Shown here: positions 52,772 to 61,139 of the stretch, piece by piece | Position numbering within the stretch: position 1 is the stretch's first letter | How the letters are laid out: each line of letters opens with the position of its first letter | NCBI GenBank assembly: GCA_018266335.1 | Contig: JAFEAR010000094.1 | Location: 1-64,000 of the forward strand | Direction: 5' to 3' | Source of the DNA: Bdellovibrionales bacterium | GTDB taxonomy: Bacteria > Bdellovibrionota > UBA2428 | Length of the DNA: 64,000 bases | The notes under the pieces: model-generated | Databases searched by the model: none | Seen by the model: the letters and a program-made list of their open reading frames with translations, nothing else | Told to the model about the DNA's origin: nothing | Made by a program: the position numbers and the translations under genes

Positions 52772-52816
52772 AAAAATCAAGGATTCGTGAGAAGCCGTTA
52801 GCAGCTCCCCACGAAT
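52772..52816 (-). terminator. Rho-independent terminator after Pro/Gly paralogue 1
   Basis: On the minus strand ATTCGTGGGGAGC pairs with GCTTCTCACGAAT (13 pairs, two G-U) around an 8-nt loop, followed by CCTTGATTTTTG. It lies 23 bp downstream of the stop codon of the paralogue ending at 52840. Confidence 0.65.
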
Positions 52817-52839
52817 TCACGGCGAGAACGAAACGCGAT

Positions 52840-53625
52840 CTATTCGTAGTGCGTGGGCACGGCCGCGCAGTTGAAGAAGGTCGGTTCCGGAAATCCGGGC
52901 TGGGCGCAAACTTGTCCCACCGAATTCACGAGCACCGCGTACTGGGGAATCGGCTGTCCACTTTGGAAAGTGCCACCATAGGGGCGCATCTGCGGCAAGC
53001 GGAGCGCGGTTCCCGGTATTCTGCCGGTCATGTCATAGTAACCACCACCGGCCGAAGTTCCCCAAATGGGTTGGCTTGGTTGCGGATAGGGATAGCCAGG
53101 ACCAGGGTGCGGGCCGGGGCCGGGATGAGGGCCGGGACGCGGACCCGGACCGGGCTGCGGATAGTTATTCAGCGGTGTCGTTACAACTACTAAGCTATCC
53201 ACGTACACCCTGCCCTGTAGCGCTACTTGGAGAGTTTGAATATCGCGGCCTAAAACGTTGTTCCGTGCATTGAGGTCGAACACGACATTCTGCAAATTGC
53301 CCGGAGCAATTCGCTGCGCGTAACTGACGCTGCGTCCGTTAACGACGAGCGTAGCTTGCGAATAGCCACCGCTCGAACTCACGCGCAAAGCAACCCGGCG
53401 AATGGCGCGACCGTTGCATTGCTGATCCAAATTCGCCAACTGCCGAACGGCTACATTACCGGATTGATACCAGCGGCGGATGGAAATACTTGTCGTGGCC
53501 GGCACGCGACAGTTGTCGTAGCGCGGCGGCGCGAACACTTCGGCGGAAGCTTTAGGAGTAGGCGCCAGCGCGAACGCGAGGCCTAAGGTTGTAACTGCCA
53601 CTATTTTATTGCGTAAAAAACTCAT
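52840..53625 (-). CDS. Secreted protein with Pro/Gly-rich linker, paralogue 1
   Basis: 261 residues from MSFLRN; AGGAGG 4 nt before ATG. Signal peptide ends ASA-EV. The N-terminal domain (about 25-145) shares DNCRVPATTS, SIRRW, CNGRAIRRV, GGYSQATLVVNG, PGNLQNVVFDLNAR, DIQTLQVALQGRVYV with paralogue 2. A Pro/Gly linker with PGPGPHPG-type repeats follows, then a C-terminal domain (AGGGYYDMTGRI, MRPYGGTFQSGQPIPQYAVLVNSVGQVC) ending PTHYE. Family unknown; repeats suggest a flexible surface linker. Confidence 0.7.
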   Translation of the reverse strand: MSFLRNKIVAVTTLGLAFALAPTPKASAEVFAPPRYDNCRVPATTSISIRRWYQSGNVAVRQLANLDQQCNGRAIRRVALRVSSSGGYSQATLVVNGRSVSYAQRIAPGNLQNVVFDLNARNNVLGRDIQTLQVALQGRVYVDSLVVVTTPLNNYPQPGPGPRPGPHPGPGPHPGPGYPYPQPSQPIWGTSAGGGYYDMTGRIPGTALRLPQMRPYGGTFQSGQPIPQYAVLVNSVGQVCAQPGFPEPTFFNCAAVPTHYE

Positions 53626-53660
53626 GATTCCTCCTGCGGAAGAATCCCTATCATCCATGT
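53626..53660 (-). promoter_or_regulatory. Conserved leader with strong RBS before paralogue 1
   Basis: The minus-strand leader holds GGATGA, AGGGATTCTTCC and AGGAGGAATC before ATG. The same blocks occur before paralogue 2 (54871-54905), with only short differences. This shows that the duplication included the 5' untranslated region and probably the promoter, so the two genes are likely co-regulated. Confidence 0.55.
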
Positions 53661-53758
53661 CCCAATCAGAGTTCTACTCCGCATTTTTGTGGGAATCATG
53701 GCTACGATCGTTAAGAAACCTTAACGGGCCTCCCTGCGGACGCCCCTCGAACGCGGTC

Positions 53759-53902
53759 TTATTCGCAGTGAGTAGGAATGGGTGGCGCACGCACACCCTG
53801 CAGAGCTACTTGCAGGTTCTGAATTGCGACCGTTGCATTGTTGATCGAGGCCGGCAAATTGCCGAAGATGCCGCAAAGATTGTGTTTAAGTCGGGGCAAC
53901 AT
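53759..53902 (-). pseudogene. Remnant of a third Pro/Gly paralogue
   Basis: A 47-residue frame reads IQNLQVALQG and PPIPTHCE at its end. The first equals the IQTLQVALQG segment and the second the terminal PTHYE of the two neighbouring paralogues, brought together as if the linker and C-terminal domain had been deleted. There is no signal peptide and no ribosome-binding site, and it begins inside the terminator of paralogue 2. Decay of a third tandem copy is the simplest reading. Apart from this remnant, a conserved leader and a terminator, the 327 bp between the paralogues holds nothing else I can see. Confidence 0.5.
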
Positions 53903-53909
53903 AGCGGAC

Positions 53910-53941
53910 AAAAAAAAGGGAGCCCCCAGGACGGGGGCTCC
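53910..53941 (-). terminator. Rho-independent terminator after paralogue 2
   Basis: On the minus strand a perfect 9-bp stem (GGAGCCCCC with GGGGGCTCC) and a 5-nt loop are followed by CCTTTTTTTT-type T-run, 11 bp after the stop codon of paralogue 2. Strong and typical. Confidence 0.9.
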
Positions 53942-53952
53942 AACGTCAGTGC

Positions 53953-54870
53953 TTATTCGTAGTGAACGGGGTTTGGAGGTACACACAGCCCCAGTCCAGG
54001 TGCCGTCGAGGGACTATTGCAGGTGTGCCCTACCAAGTTCACGAGTACCGGTACCATCGGAATGGGCTCACCACTCGCAAAGATTCCTCCGTATTGACGA
54101 ATCTCGGGCAAACGGTGCGCCCCCTGGATTTGTCCGGTCGAATCATAGTAGCCACCCCCCGCAGCTTGAGCCCATACGTACTGTTGCCGAGGAGCGGGAA
54201 CGGGGTACGGAGCCGGCTGCGGGTACGGGCTAGGCTGCGGACCAGGCCGCGGGCCAGGACCCGGCTGCGGGAACGGCGGAGGCGTAGGACCGGGCCGAGG
54301 GCCGGGGCCCGGACGCGGACCGGGACCAGGCTGTGGGTACGGAGGCGGCACCGGTATGTTGTTCACGGGTTGCGTGATCACCGTGACCTGCTCTACGTAA
54401 ACACGGCCCTGCAAGGCGACCTGCAGCGTTTGAATGTCCTGACCGAGCACGTTGCGCGAGCGCGGATCTAAATCCAAAACAATTTGCTGCAAATTGCCCG
54501 GCATAATCGTCTGCGCGTAGCTCGCCGCTTGACCATTGGTAAGCAGCGTCGCTTGCGAGTACCCACCCGCCGAAGCTGCAAGCACAATCACACGACGAAC
54601 GGCGCGACCGTTACAGGAATCGTCGAGGCCAGTCAGCTGACGGAGGCGCAGAGTCTCCGAACCTTGAATCCAACGACGAATCGAGGCTTGCACCATATTG
54701 GGCACGCGACACATGTCGTGGTTGTTATAGTTATTATCGTAAGGATTGTTGTTGTATCCCGGAGGCATCATCCGGTCGGCAACGCCGGCGGCCTTTACGG
54801 CGGGCGACATCGCAAGTGCGAGGCCCAAGGTGGTGGTGGCTGCGGACAGTTTCGTGCGAAGAGTGCTCAT
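53953..54870 (-). CDS. Secreted protein with Pro/Gly-rich linker, paralogue 2
   Basis: 305 residues from MSTLRT. Signal peptide ends VKA-AG. An Asn/Tyr-rich patch (PPGYNNNPYDNNYNNHD) precedes the same N-terminal domain as paralogue 1 (MCRVPNM, SIRRW, CNGRAVRRV, GGYSQATL, DIQTLQVALQGRVYV). The Pro/Gly linker is longer than in paralogue 1, with repeated PQPGPGPRPGP units, then AGGGYYDSTGQI, YGGIFASGEPIPMVPVLVNLVG and PVHYE. It is probably periplasmic or outer-surface. Function unknown; its terminator follows. Confidence 0.7.
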   Translation of the reverse strand: MSTLRTKLSAATTTLGLALAMSPAVKAAGVADRMMPPGYNNNPYDNNYNNHDMCRVPNMVQASIRRWIQGSETLRLRQLTGLDDSCNGRAVRRVIVLAASAGGYSQATLLTNGQAASYAQTIMPGNLQQIVLDLDPRSRNVLGQDIQTLQVALQGRVYVEQVTVITQPVNNIPVPPPYPQPGPGPRPGPGPRPGPTPPPFPQPGPGPRPGPQPSPYPQPAPYPVPAPRQQYVWAQAAGGGYYDSTGQIQGAHRLPEIRQYGGIFASGEPIPMVPVLVNLVGHTCNSPSTAPGLGLCVPPNPVHYE

Positions 54871-54905
54871 GATTCCTCCTCCTTGGAAGAATCCCTTCAT
54901 CCATT
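54871..54905 (-). promoter_or_regulatory. Conserved leader with strong RBS before paralogue 2
   Basis: Counterpart of the leader before paralogue 1: minus-strand GGATGA, AGGGATTCTTCC, then AGGAGGAGGAATC before ATG. See the conserved blocks shared by both copies; an unusually strong ribosome-binding site suggests high expression. Confidence 0.5.
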
Positions 54906-54969
54906 TCCCACTCTCAGTTCTACGGGATCGTGAAGAATATGGACACTTAAAAGCTCTTAAGTCGTAAAA

Positions 54970-56577
54970 CTAAGCCGCACGCCGGAAAAATTCGCGATTG
55001 AATTCGAGCAACTCCGCACACTCGTACACGCGCGCCGCCACAAAGACCCGAAAAAATCGTGCTTCTAGTTTTCCGGCGCGGCACTCGCTCTCGATAATTT
55101 CCAGAGCTCGCGCCGTAGGCAGTGCAGGCTTGTACGGACGGTCGTTCGCCGTGAGCGCATCGTACACGTCAGCGATGGCCATGATTTGCGCCTGCACGGG
55201 AATCACGGGGCCGCGAATACCGCGCGGATAACCGCTACCATCGAGACGCTCGTGGTGTGCGTAAGCAATCGTGGGCACTCCCGCCAATTCGCGCGTCCAA
55301 GGAATTTTGCGCAGGAATTCAAAACTCTGCGTAACGTGCGATTCGATTTCGAGCCGCTCAACTTCCGAGAGTGACCCACGTAGAATGCGCAGATTATCCA
55401 GCTCTTCGTTGCGCAAAAGCCGATGCAAACAGCCATCGCTATCTTCACACTCCACGTGCGAAAGGTGGGTCAGGCGATGCGATTTGTCCTCGTCCAGGAC
55501 CGTGGGACGGCTCAATTCTTGAATGAGATGCCAGTGGGCATCCAGCTCCGCAGCAAAACGCGCCACGTGCTGATTCATGCTTTCGATTTCTCCATCGCGC
55601 GGAGCCCGACGTTCGCGCGCTAGAGTATCCACATAGGCCCGTAGCACCTTAATTTCGGCGGCATCGCGAAAGCGCCGAATACGCGCCACAATGTCTTGCT
55701 TCTGAATGGGCGTTAATTTTTCTTCCTTTTGCAAAGTCGACTCGGGCACGCCGATCTTTCCGAAATCGTGGAGCAGTGAAGCGTAGCGAATTTCGGCAAT
55801 TTGATTTTCAGAAAAACGCACATCCCGAAGTTCGGGATCCTTCGCGGCATCCAGGCGCCGCGCAAAGTCTACCGTCAGAATCGCCACGCGATCCGAATGT
55901 CCACGCGTGGCCGCGTCCCGCGATTCAATCGCGTGCACGGAGGCCTTCACGAAGCCTTCGAAGAGCTGCTCAATGTTCTTATGCAAATTCGAGTTTTCAA
56001 TACCCGCCGAAGCGACGGCGGCAAAGCTCTCCAGCAAACGTTCATCGGCCGCCGTAAAGGCCGGCATGCGCGCCAGGGCCTGCGGATCGCTGGCGGGCCA
56101 CACGTCCTGCTCGTGATGTTTGCGGTTAATCAATTGCAAGACGCCGAGAATGTCGCCGTTCGATCCCTTGAGCGGATACACGAGCGTCGAGCGAGTCCGA
56201 TAGCCCAGCAAACGGTCAAAACTGTCGTCAAAGCGATACGGTGCGCTGGCATCAAGCGCGTAGACGTCTTTGATTCGGAGCGTGTCTCCGGTAGCGCCAA
56301 CATGAGTTGCCAAGCCAGGGCGCGTGAGCGGAATAAGGCTACGCGTAAAGTTTTGAATGTTCACCGTGTGGTTTACGGCCACCTCGAACACGATGTGCTC
56401 AGGATCGGCCTTCAGATACAGCGTGCCGGCGTCGCTCTTTAAAAGCTCCACCGCTTTATTGACGATAAGGTGCAGCAACTCGGTGGGATCGCGCGTTTCC
56501 ATGAGCTTCACGGAAATTTCCTGAAGCGCGTGAAGGCGCCGCTCAGTCTGACGATGGGTTTCGTTTTTTCTCACCAC
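54970..56577 (-). CDS. GAF and HD-GYP domain protein with long insertion
   Basis: 535 residues. A GAF domain (about 20-195, VELLKSDAGTLYLKADPE, LVYPLKGSNGDILGVLQLINRK) precedes HD-GYP. The HD pair is His270-Asp271 (LLHDFGKIGVPES); the GYP motif is HHERLDGSGYPRGI (441-454). The distance between them is about 170 residues, while usual HD-GYP proteins have about 60, so about 110 residues are inserted (about 295-405; a helical, charged segment with HVECEDSDGC). It would hydrolyse cyclic-di-GMP in response to a GAF ligand. Confidence 0.88.
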   Translation of the reverse strand: MVRKNETHRQTERRLHALQEISVKLMETRDPTELLHLIVNKAVELLKSDAGTLYLKADPEHIVFEVAVNHTVNIQNFTRSLIPLTRPGLATHVGATGDTLRIKDVYALDASAPYRFDDSFDRLLGYRTRSTLVYPLKGSNGDILGVLQLINRKHHEQDVWPASDPQALARMPAFTAADERLLESFAAVASAGIENSNLHKNIEQLFEGFVKASVHAIESRDAATRGHSDRVAILTVDFARRLDAAKDPELRDVRFSENQIAEIRYASLLHDFGKIGVPESTLQKEEKLTPIQKQDIVARIRRFRDAAEIKVLRAYVDTLARERRAPRDGEIESMNQHVARFAAELDAHWHLIQELSRPTVLDEDKSHRLTHLSHVECEDSDGCLHRLLRNEELDNLRILRGSLSEVERLEIESHVTQSFEFLRKIPWTRELAGVPTIAYAHHERLDGSGYPRGIRGPVIPVQAQIMAIADVYDALTANDRPYKPALPTARALEIIESECRAGKLEARFFRVFVAARVYECAELLEFNREFFRRAA

Positions 56578-56678
56578 GCAGCAGCAAATCCTCCCCCATC
56601 CCTATCGGCTGACCCTAATCAAAAAATGAATGCTTTTTTAGGTAGCCCAAGTGGAGGACGCCGTTTAACCTAGCCCCT

Positions 56679-57566
56679 ATGCAGATGAACTTTCCTAAAG
56701 CCGCCCAGATCAAAGAACTCATGCGCTCACTCGAAGACGCAAAAATGCGCTTCGATTGGGTGAACGTTCCCATTATTTTTATTTTTCACATCGCGGCCGT
56801 AGCCGCGCTGTTTTACTTCAGCTGGGCGAACCTTGCCGCGGCCTTCATTTTTTACTGCATCACGGGTTTGGGAATCACGGTGGGCTACCACCGCATGCTC
56901 ACTCACCGAAGCTTTAAGAGCCCCAAGTGGGTTGAGCGCGCTTGGGCCACCGCCGGCGCACTCGCACTCCAGGGCGGGCCCATCACCTGGGTTGCGCTGC
57001 ATCGTCAGCACCACAAAGAGTCCGATAAAACTTTGGATCCCCACAACATTGGTGAAGGATTTTTTCATGCTCACATGTGGTGGCTCTTGCGCCGCCCGCC
57101 TAGCGAACTCGAACGCATGCAACGCAACATCTTCGCACCCGACCTCCTGAAGGACGGATACATGCGCTGGCTCGAGAAATATTCGTGGGTGCCGAGCGTG
57201 ATTGTGGGCGTTGGCTTTTTGCTCGTCGGCGGCTTTCCGATGCTGCTCTGGGGCCTCGCCCTACGTACCGTTGCGCTTTATCACGCCACCTGGTGCGTTA
57301 ACTCTGCCGCGCACAAGTGGGGTTCCAAACCCTTCAGCAACTCACTCGCCACCAACAACTGGTGGGTAGCCCTCCTCGCTTTCGGCGAAGGCTGGCACAA
57401 CAATCACCATGCTTTTCCGAGTTCGGCACGGCACGGCCTGCGCAAATGGCAGTTCGACGTTTCGTGGATCATCATTTGGAGCATGTCGATCGTAAAACTG
57501 GCCGAGAACATTAAGCGCGTTCACCCGTCGAGCTTGCCGTGGATGGCGGGGAGATTCGACACCTGA
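56679..57566 (+). CDS. Membrane fatty-acid desaturase (acyl-CoA delta-9 type)
   Basis: 295 residues. The three histidine boxes are HRMLTH (with preceding GYHR), HRQHH and HNNHH, with four or more membrane helices between them (WVNVPIIFIFHIAAVAALFYF, LAAAFIFYCITGLGITVGY, WVPSVIVGVGFLLVGGFPMLLW). The di-iron centre inserts a double bond into saturated acyl chains. The layout matches the acyl-CoA/lipid delta-9 desaturases of bacteria. Its 3' end overlaps the next gene by 28 bp. Confidence 0.92.
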   Translation: MQMNFPKAAQIKELMRSLEDAKMRFDWVNVPIIFIFHIAAVAALFYFSWANLAAAFIFYCITGLGITVGYHRMLTHRSFKSPKWVERAWATAGALALQGGPITWVALHRQHHKESDKTLDPHNIGEGFFHAHMWWLLRRPPSELERMQRNIFAPDLLKDGYMRWLEKYSWVPSVIVGVGFLLVGGFPMLLWGLALRTVALYHATWCVNSAAHKWGSKPFSNSLATNNWWVALLAFGEGWHNNHHAFPSSARHGLRKWQFDVSWIIIWSMSIVKLAENIKRVHPSSLPWMAGRFDT

Positions 57567-59014
57567 GTCCTCGCCTTCGCCGCCTCTTTATTTTTTCTAC
57601 GGTAGCGCTCGCTTGCCTGGGCGCCTGGATCGAACTTACGGACCAGGAAGCCTACTACTGGACTTGGTCCACGCAGCCGGCTGCCTGTTACTACGAGCAC
57701 CCTCCGCTTCAGGCTTGGATTACACACGTTTTTACTTGGATCTTTGGTGATGGGGCGTGGGTTATTCGCTTGCCCGCGGTTCTAGGACGCATCGCGAGCT
57801 TTGGGTTGATGTGGCAATGGCTCAAACGCCGCCAGGGTCCGGAGGCCGCCGAAATTGGCCTCTGGCTAATGGCCGGCTCCTTCTGCTTCGCGGCGGGCTC
57901 GCTGATCAGCCTACCCGATTCGGTGATGATGCCCTTCGCACTTGCCACCATGATTTACGCGGAACGCCGCGCGGGTTGGCGCACGGGATTAGCGTTGGGA
58001 CTGGCGGGACTCGCCAAGTGGCCCGCAGCCTTGCTAGCGCCCGGTGTCGCCGCGGCATTTTTGCGGGGCGAGAAAAAAGATTGGCGCGGCCTGCTCAAGG
58101 CGGGCGGCACCGCTCTTCTACTGCAAACACCTGTCATTTGGTGGAATGCGGAGCATGGCTGGGCCTCGTTTTTGTTTCACCTGCAGAAGCGGCAAATTCG
58201 TACCGAAGCCATTCCCTTCCTAACTTACGTGACTAATTCGCTCAGCTTCGTGGGCGCGCAGCTTATTTTGGGCGGCATTAGTTTGTGGATTGCGCTGTGG
58301 TTTTTACTGCGCGCACCGCGCCCTTTGCGCAAACTTGAATCGCGCGGCGCCCCCATTTCACTGGCATGGTGGGCCGCGCCCGCCTTCATTATTTTTGGAC
58401 TTTCGGCCTCCCGCGGAGAACTGCGCTTTTATTGGACCTGCGTGGCTTTTCCCGCGCTCTTCGCGGCCCTCGCTGCACGACTCGCCACACTTCCCCCCGC
58501 ACGCAAACTTAGTTTTTACTCGGCGCAGGCGCGCGGAGTGTGGGCATCGATCTTTTTTGTTTACGTGATTCTATGTCTACCGGTGGGTGCCTACCTTAAG
58601 CCCTTCACGGATCTCTACAAACCCTACGATTTACGCCACTCTCCGCGGGGAGACCTCAAGGGTTGGACGGAATGGGTAGAAGAAGACCTCAAGCCCCAAG
58701 GGTTGCTACACGAGGATACGGCCTTGTTCGGATCGGACTTCCACATTTCATCGCAGATGGCGTGGGCCACACGCTCGCACGATATGCACCGCGTAGGAAC
58801 AGCTTCGGACAAATTTCAGTTCGCCTTTTGGGACACTCCCTCGGCGCCGCCTTACACGACGGCGATCTTTGCCGCGGACAATCGGCACCCAGCGGGCTTG
58901 AAATTCGACTACATGTGCGGACATCCGCTCGACTGGAAAACCAAACGCATTTTTCTGGCCGGCGAGCTCGTGAAAGAAATTCGCTGGAGCTTCTGCCGAA
59001 ATTTTCGTCGCTAA
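57539..59014 (+). CDS. Membrane glycosyltransferase, GT39/ArnT-like family
   Basis: 491 residues from a GTG. The N-terminal loop after the first helix has DQEAYYWTWSTQPAACYYEHPPLQAW, the acidic/aromatic signature of PMT/ArnT-type transferases (catalytic Asp-Glu). About ten membrane helices follow, with a C-terminal soluble domain (about 380-491, HISSQMAWATRS). It would move a sugar from a polyprenyl-phosphate donor to lipid A or protein on the outer face of the membrane. Start uncertain because of the 28-bp overlap with the desaturase. Confidence 0.82.
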   Translation: MDGGEIRHLSPRLRRLFIFSTVALACLGAWIELTDQEAYYWTWSTQPAACYYEHPPLQAWITHVFTWIFGDGAWVIRLPAVLGRIASFGLMWQWLKRRQGPEAAEIGLWLMAGSFCFAAGSLISLPDSVMMPFALATMIYAERRAGWRTGLALGLAGLAKWPAALLAPGVAAAFLRGEKKDWRGLLKAGGTALLLQTPVIWWNAEHGWASFLFHLQKRQIRTEAIPFLTYVTNSLSFVGAQLILGGISLWIALWFLLRAPRPLRKLESRGAPISLAWWAAPAFIIFGLSASRGELRFYWTCVAFPALFAALAARLATLPPARKLSFYSAQARGVWASIFFVYVILCLPVGAYLKPFTDLYKPYDLRHSPRGDLKGWTEWVEEDLKPQGLLHEDTALFGSDFHISSQMAWATRSHDMHRVGTASDKFQFAFWDTPSAPPYTTAIFAADNRHPAGLKFDYMCGHPLDWKTKRIFLAGELVKEIRWSFCRNFRR

Positions 59015-59081
59015 GTCACGCCTTCAATTCGGCAGCAACGAACCCCTTCCCGTTCGGAAGAAAGTATGACAGAATTCTGAC

Positions 59082-59525
59082 GTGAGCTTGGTGTGGAGTG
59101 GGCAAGGGATTCGCCTGTGTGTACTGGGACTCTGTCTCATGGCACGCGGGGCCTTGGGGGGAACCACCCAGCCACCTGGACCGCACTCGGGGCTGGAGGA
59201 AGTCAGCCCGCTCATTCTCGATATCGAACTCGTGAAGGGTGATCCCTACATTGAGGTCTTCGTAACGGGAATGGGCCACCTCGACTGCTACGACGTTCAC
59301 GAATTCGACGTACAAAAAACGCCTACGTACACGCAGATCGTTCCGCGCCTAAAACGCTCCAAGCCCGAGCGACCCTGCAAACTTGGACTTAAAAAATACC
59401 GCGACAAAGCTGCCGATCTCGATCCGCAGAGCCCCGCTTCGCTCGAGGTGCACGTGCTCGGTTTCCGCGGTTGGCACAAGCGCATTCTGGGACAACCCTC
59501 TACCCCGACCGGTGAGAAGCCCTGA
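59082..59525 (+). CDS. Exported protein of unknown function
   Basis: 147 residues from a GTG. A likely signal peptide (IRLCVLGLCLMARGALG) leads to a compact beta-rich domain (VSPLILDIELVKGDPYIEVFVTGMGHLDCYDVHEFDVQKT) with two Cys that could pair. No family recognised. The next zinc-ribbon gene starts 3 bp after the stop. Confidence 0.5.
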   Translation: MSLVWSGQGIRLCVLGLCLMARGALGGTTQPPGPHSGLEEVSPLILDIELVKGDPYIEVFVTGMGHLDCYDVHEFDVQKTPTYTQIVPRLKRSKPERPCKLGLKKYRDKAADLDPQSPASLEVHVLGFRGWHKRILGQPSTPTGEKP

Positions 59526-59528
59526 TTC

Positions 59529-59834
59529 ATGTCGCATTTTGGCTGTTACAAATGCGGCACCCAAATTGAGTGGAGCGCACAGAGTCCGGTTTCGCGCCAC
59601 GCTTCTTGCCCCCAATGCCACGCCGATTTGCGCAACTGTCGCAATTGCCGACATTACGATCCTGCGGCACGCTCGGAGTGTCGCGAAGACATTTCCGAAC
59701 CCGTGCGCGATAAAGAAAAATCGAACCTCTGCGATGCCTTCCAGGCTCTGGATGGCGGCGCGTCGACTAACGCGGGCACGTCCGCCAAAGAAGATGCGTT
59801 AAAAAAAGCTGAGGCGCTTTTCAAAAAACGGTAA
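59529..59834 (+). CDS. Zinc-ribbon protein
   Basis: 101 residues. Cys pairs CYKC, CPQC, CRNC and later single Cys (SECRED, NLCDAF) form one or two treble-clef/ribbon zinc sites in the first half. The C-terminal half is acidic and helical (AKEDALKKAEALFKKR). It starts 3 bp after the exported protein's stop and precedes the amidotransferase by 9 bp. It could be a small nucleic-acid or protein adaptor; no further assignment. Confidence 0.7.
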   Translation: MSHFGCYKCGTQIEWSAQSPVSRHASCPQCHADLRNCRNCRHYDPAARSECREDISEPVRDKEKSNLCDAFQALDGGASTNAGTSAKEDALKKAEALFKKR

Positions 59835-59843
59835 GAAATCTAC

Positions 59844-60626
59844 ATGCGCCTGCTCTACGTGAACGCTATTCAGCGAGAAGCTCTGGGAGAAGCCCTAAAG
59901 GCCGGACTCCACGCTAGTCTGCAAACTTCACGTCACGTGCAAGCTGGTCACGAGCTGACGCTCGATTCCTACGATATTTTTTACGGCGCCCAACGCTACG
60001 CCCGTTTTATGTGGGAGTGGGTGCGCGACCGCGGCTACGATGCCGTGATTCTTTCGGGCAGCGAAAAGAGCACCACCGATCACTCCGATCCGTGGGTGCA
60101 GGAGTACTTCGAAGGTCTGCGTAAATTATTGGACCTCCGCACGAACTGGGAACACGAGTGGGACGGTCCCCCGCTCCCCATCGTGGGCATTTGCTTTGGT
60201 CACCAGGCTCTCGCCCGCGTGTTGGGCGGCGAAACGGCCCGCGTGGGACTCGTCGCCGGACTTAAAGACACCAAGGCCCTGCCGCAGGCCCGCTCGCATC
60301 CGGTCTTCAAAGATTTATCCCAAACGCAGGCTGGCCAGCTTTGCATTCCTAGTTTGCATTCGGACCAAGTGATTCGACTGCCGCGCGGATTCCACGCCAC
60401 CCTCTCGCACGACGAATGTGCCATTGCGGGCATGGCCCACGACAAGTGGCCCGTGTTCTCTTTTCAGGGGCATCCGGAGATGCACGAGGCCGGAGCCCGC
60501 GCGACCAACTCGGGTAAAGAAATCTGGAGCCAAATGACTTCGCAGGATTTCGAACGCAGCGACGGTTTCGCCGTCCTGGCGGCATTCGTCGACTGGCTCG
60601 CGGGCCGCAAGCACAAACGCGGGTAG
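59844..60626 (+). CDS. Class I glutamine amidotransferase-like protein
   Basis: 260 residues. The nucleophile elbow VGICFGHQALARVLGG carries the catalytic Cys and the FSFQGHPEMH segment the His-Glu. The rest is a typical GATase1 alpha/beta core. It is a stand-alone domain with no fused synthetase, so it may be a gamma-glutamyl hydrolase or a partner subunit; the substrate is unknown. Convergent with khpA, 7 bp apart. Confidence 0.85.
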   Translation: MRLLYVNAIQREALGEALKAGLHASLQTSRHVQAGHELTLDSYDIFYGAQRYARFMWEWVRDRGYDAVILSGSEKSTTDHSDPWVQEYFEGLRKLLDLRTNWEHEWDGPPLPIVGICFGHQALARVLGGETARVGLVAGLKDTKALPQARSHPVFKDLSQTQAGQLCIPSLHSDQVIRLPRGFHATLSHDECAIAGMAHDKWPVFSFQGHPEMHEAGARATNSGKEIWSQMTSQDFERSDGFAVLAAFVDWLAGRKHKRG

Positions 60627-60633
60627 AAAACTT

Positions 60634-60885
60634 TTATTCGATGATTTCGAGTACGGAGCGGACTTTGAGCTTCGTGGACGCGGCGTTCAGCAGCGTGCGG
60701 AGCGAGGTCGCCGTACGGCCTTGTTTACCGATCACTTTGCCAAGGTCTTCCTTAGCCACGTGCAATTCAATGACCGTAGTTTGTTCGCCGCGAATGGCGT
60801 TAACGCGAACCTGATCGGGCATGTCTACCAGTGATTTCACAACGAATTCGATTAGGGATACCAAATGGTTTTCTTGATCGGACAT
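60634..60885 (-). CDS. khpA: KH-domain RNA-binding protein
   Basis: 83 residues from MSDQEN with GAGGTG 6 nt upstream. The KH motif is KEDLGKVIGKQGRTATSLRTLLNAAS (GKQG loop). KhpA-type proteins bind RNA globally and pair with KhpB in other bacteria; no khpB lies in the window. It is divergent from the small lipoprotein gene. Confidence 0.93.
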   Translation of the reverse strand: MSDQENHLVSLIEFVVKSLVDMPDQVRVNAIRGEQTTVIELHVAKEDLGKVIGKQGRTATSLRTLLNAASTKLKVRSVLEIIE

Positions 60886-60959
60886 GCTCTTCACCTCAAC
60901 TTGTATTCCGCAGTAACGAACTTAATACGCAGCGCTAAACTGTGCTATTTAACATTAAC

Positions 60960-61139
60960 ATGGGTCGTCTTAACTCAAAACTGACTTGCATGCTTCTCGT
61001 TCTCCTCGGCCTAGTGCGTTGCGGCGTCAAACTTCCGCCCAAACCCCAGCACGAACAAATGGGGCCCCTCTCGAGTTACGAAAAGCCTTCCCCTTCCGAA
61101 GAAAAAGCGAAGGACGGACAGAAAGACAAAACCCCATGA
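60960..61139 (+). CDS. Small LptM-like lipoprotein before dapF
   Basis: About 59 residues from MGRLNSK; an upstream GTG at 60942 would add six. A hydrophobic signal leads to RCGVKLPPKPQ, like the CGLKGPL start of mature LptM/YifL. The lipobox is poor (VRC, Arg at -1), so lipidation is uncertain. In E. coli lptM precedes dapF as here, which supports the assignment. The stop overlaps dapF by ATGA. Confidence 0.6.
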   Translation: MGRLNSKLTCMLLVLLGLVRCGVKLPPKPQHEQMGPLSSYEKPSPSEEKAKDGQKDKTP

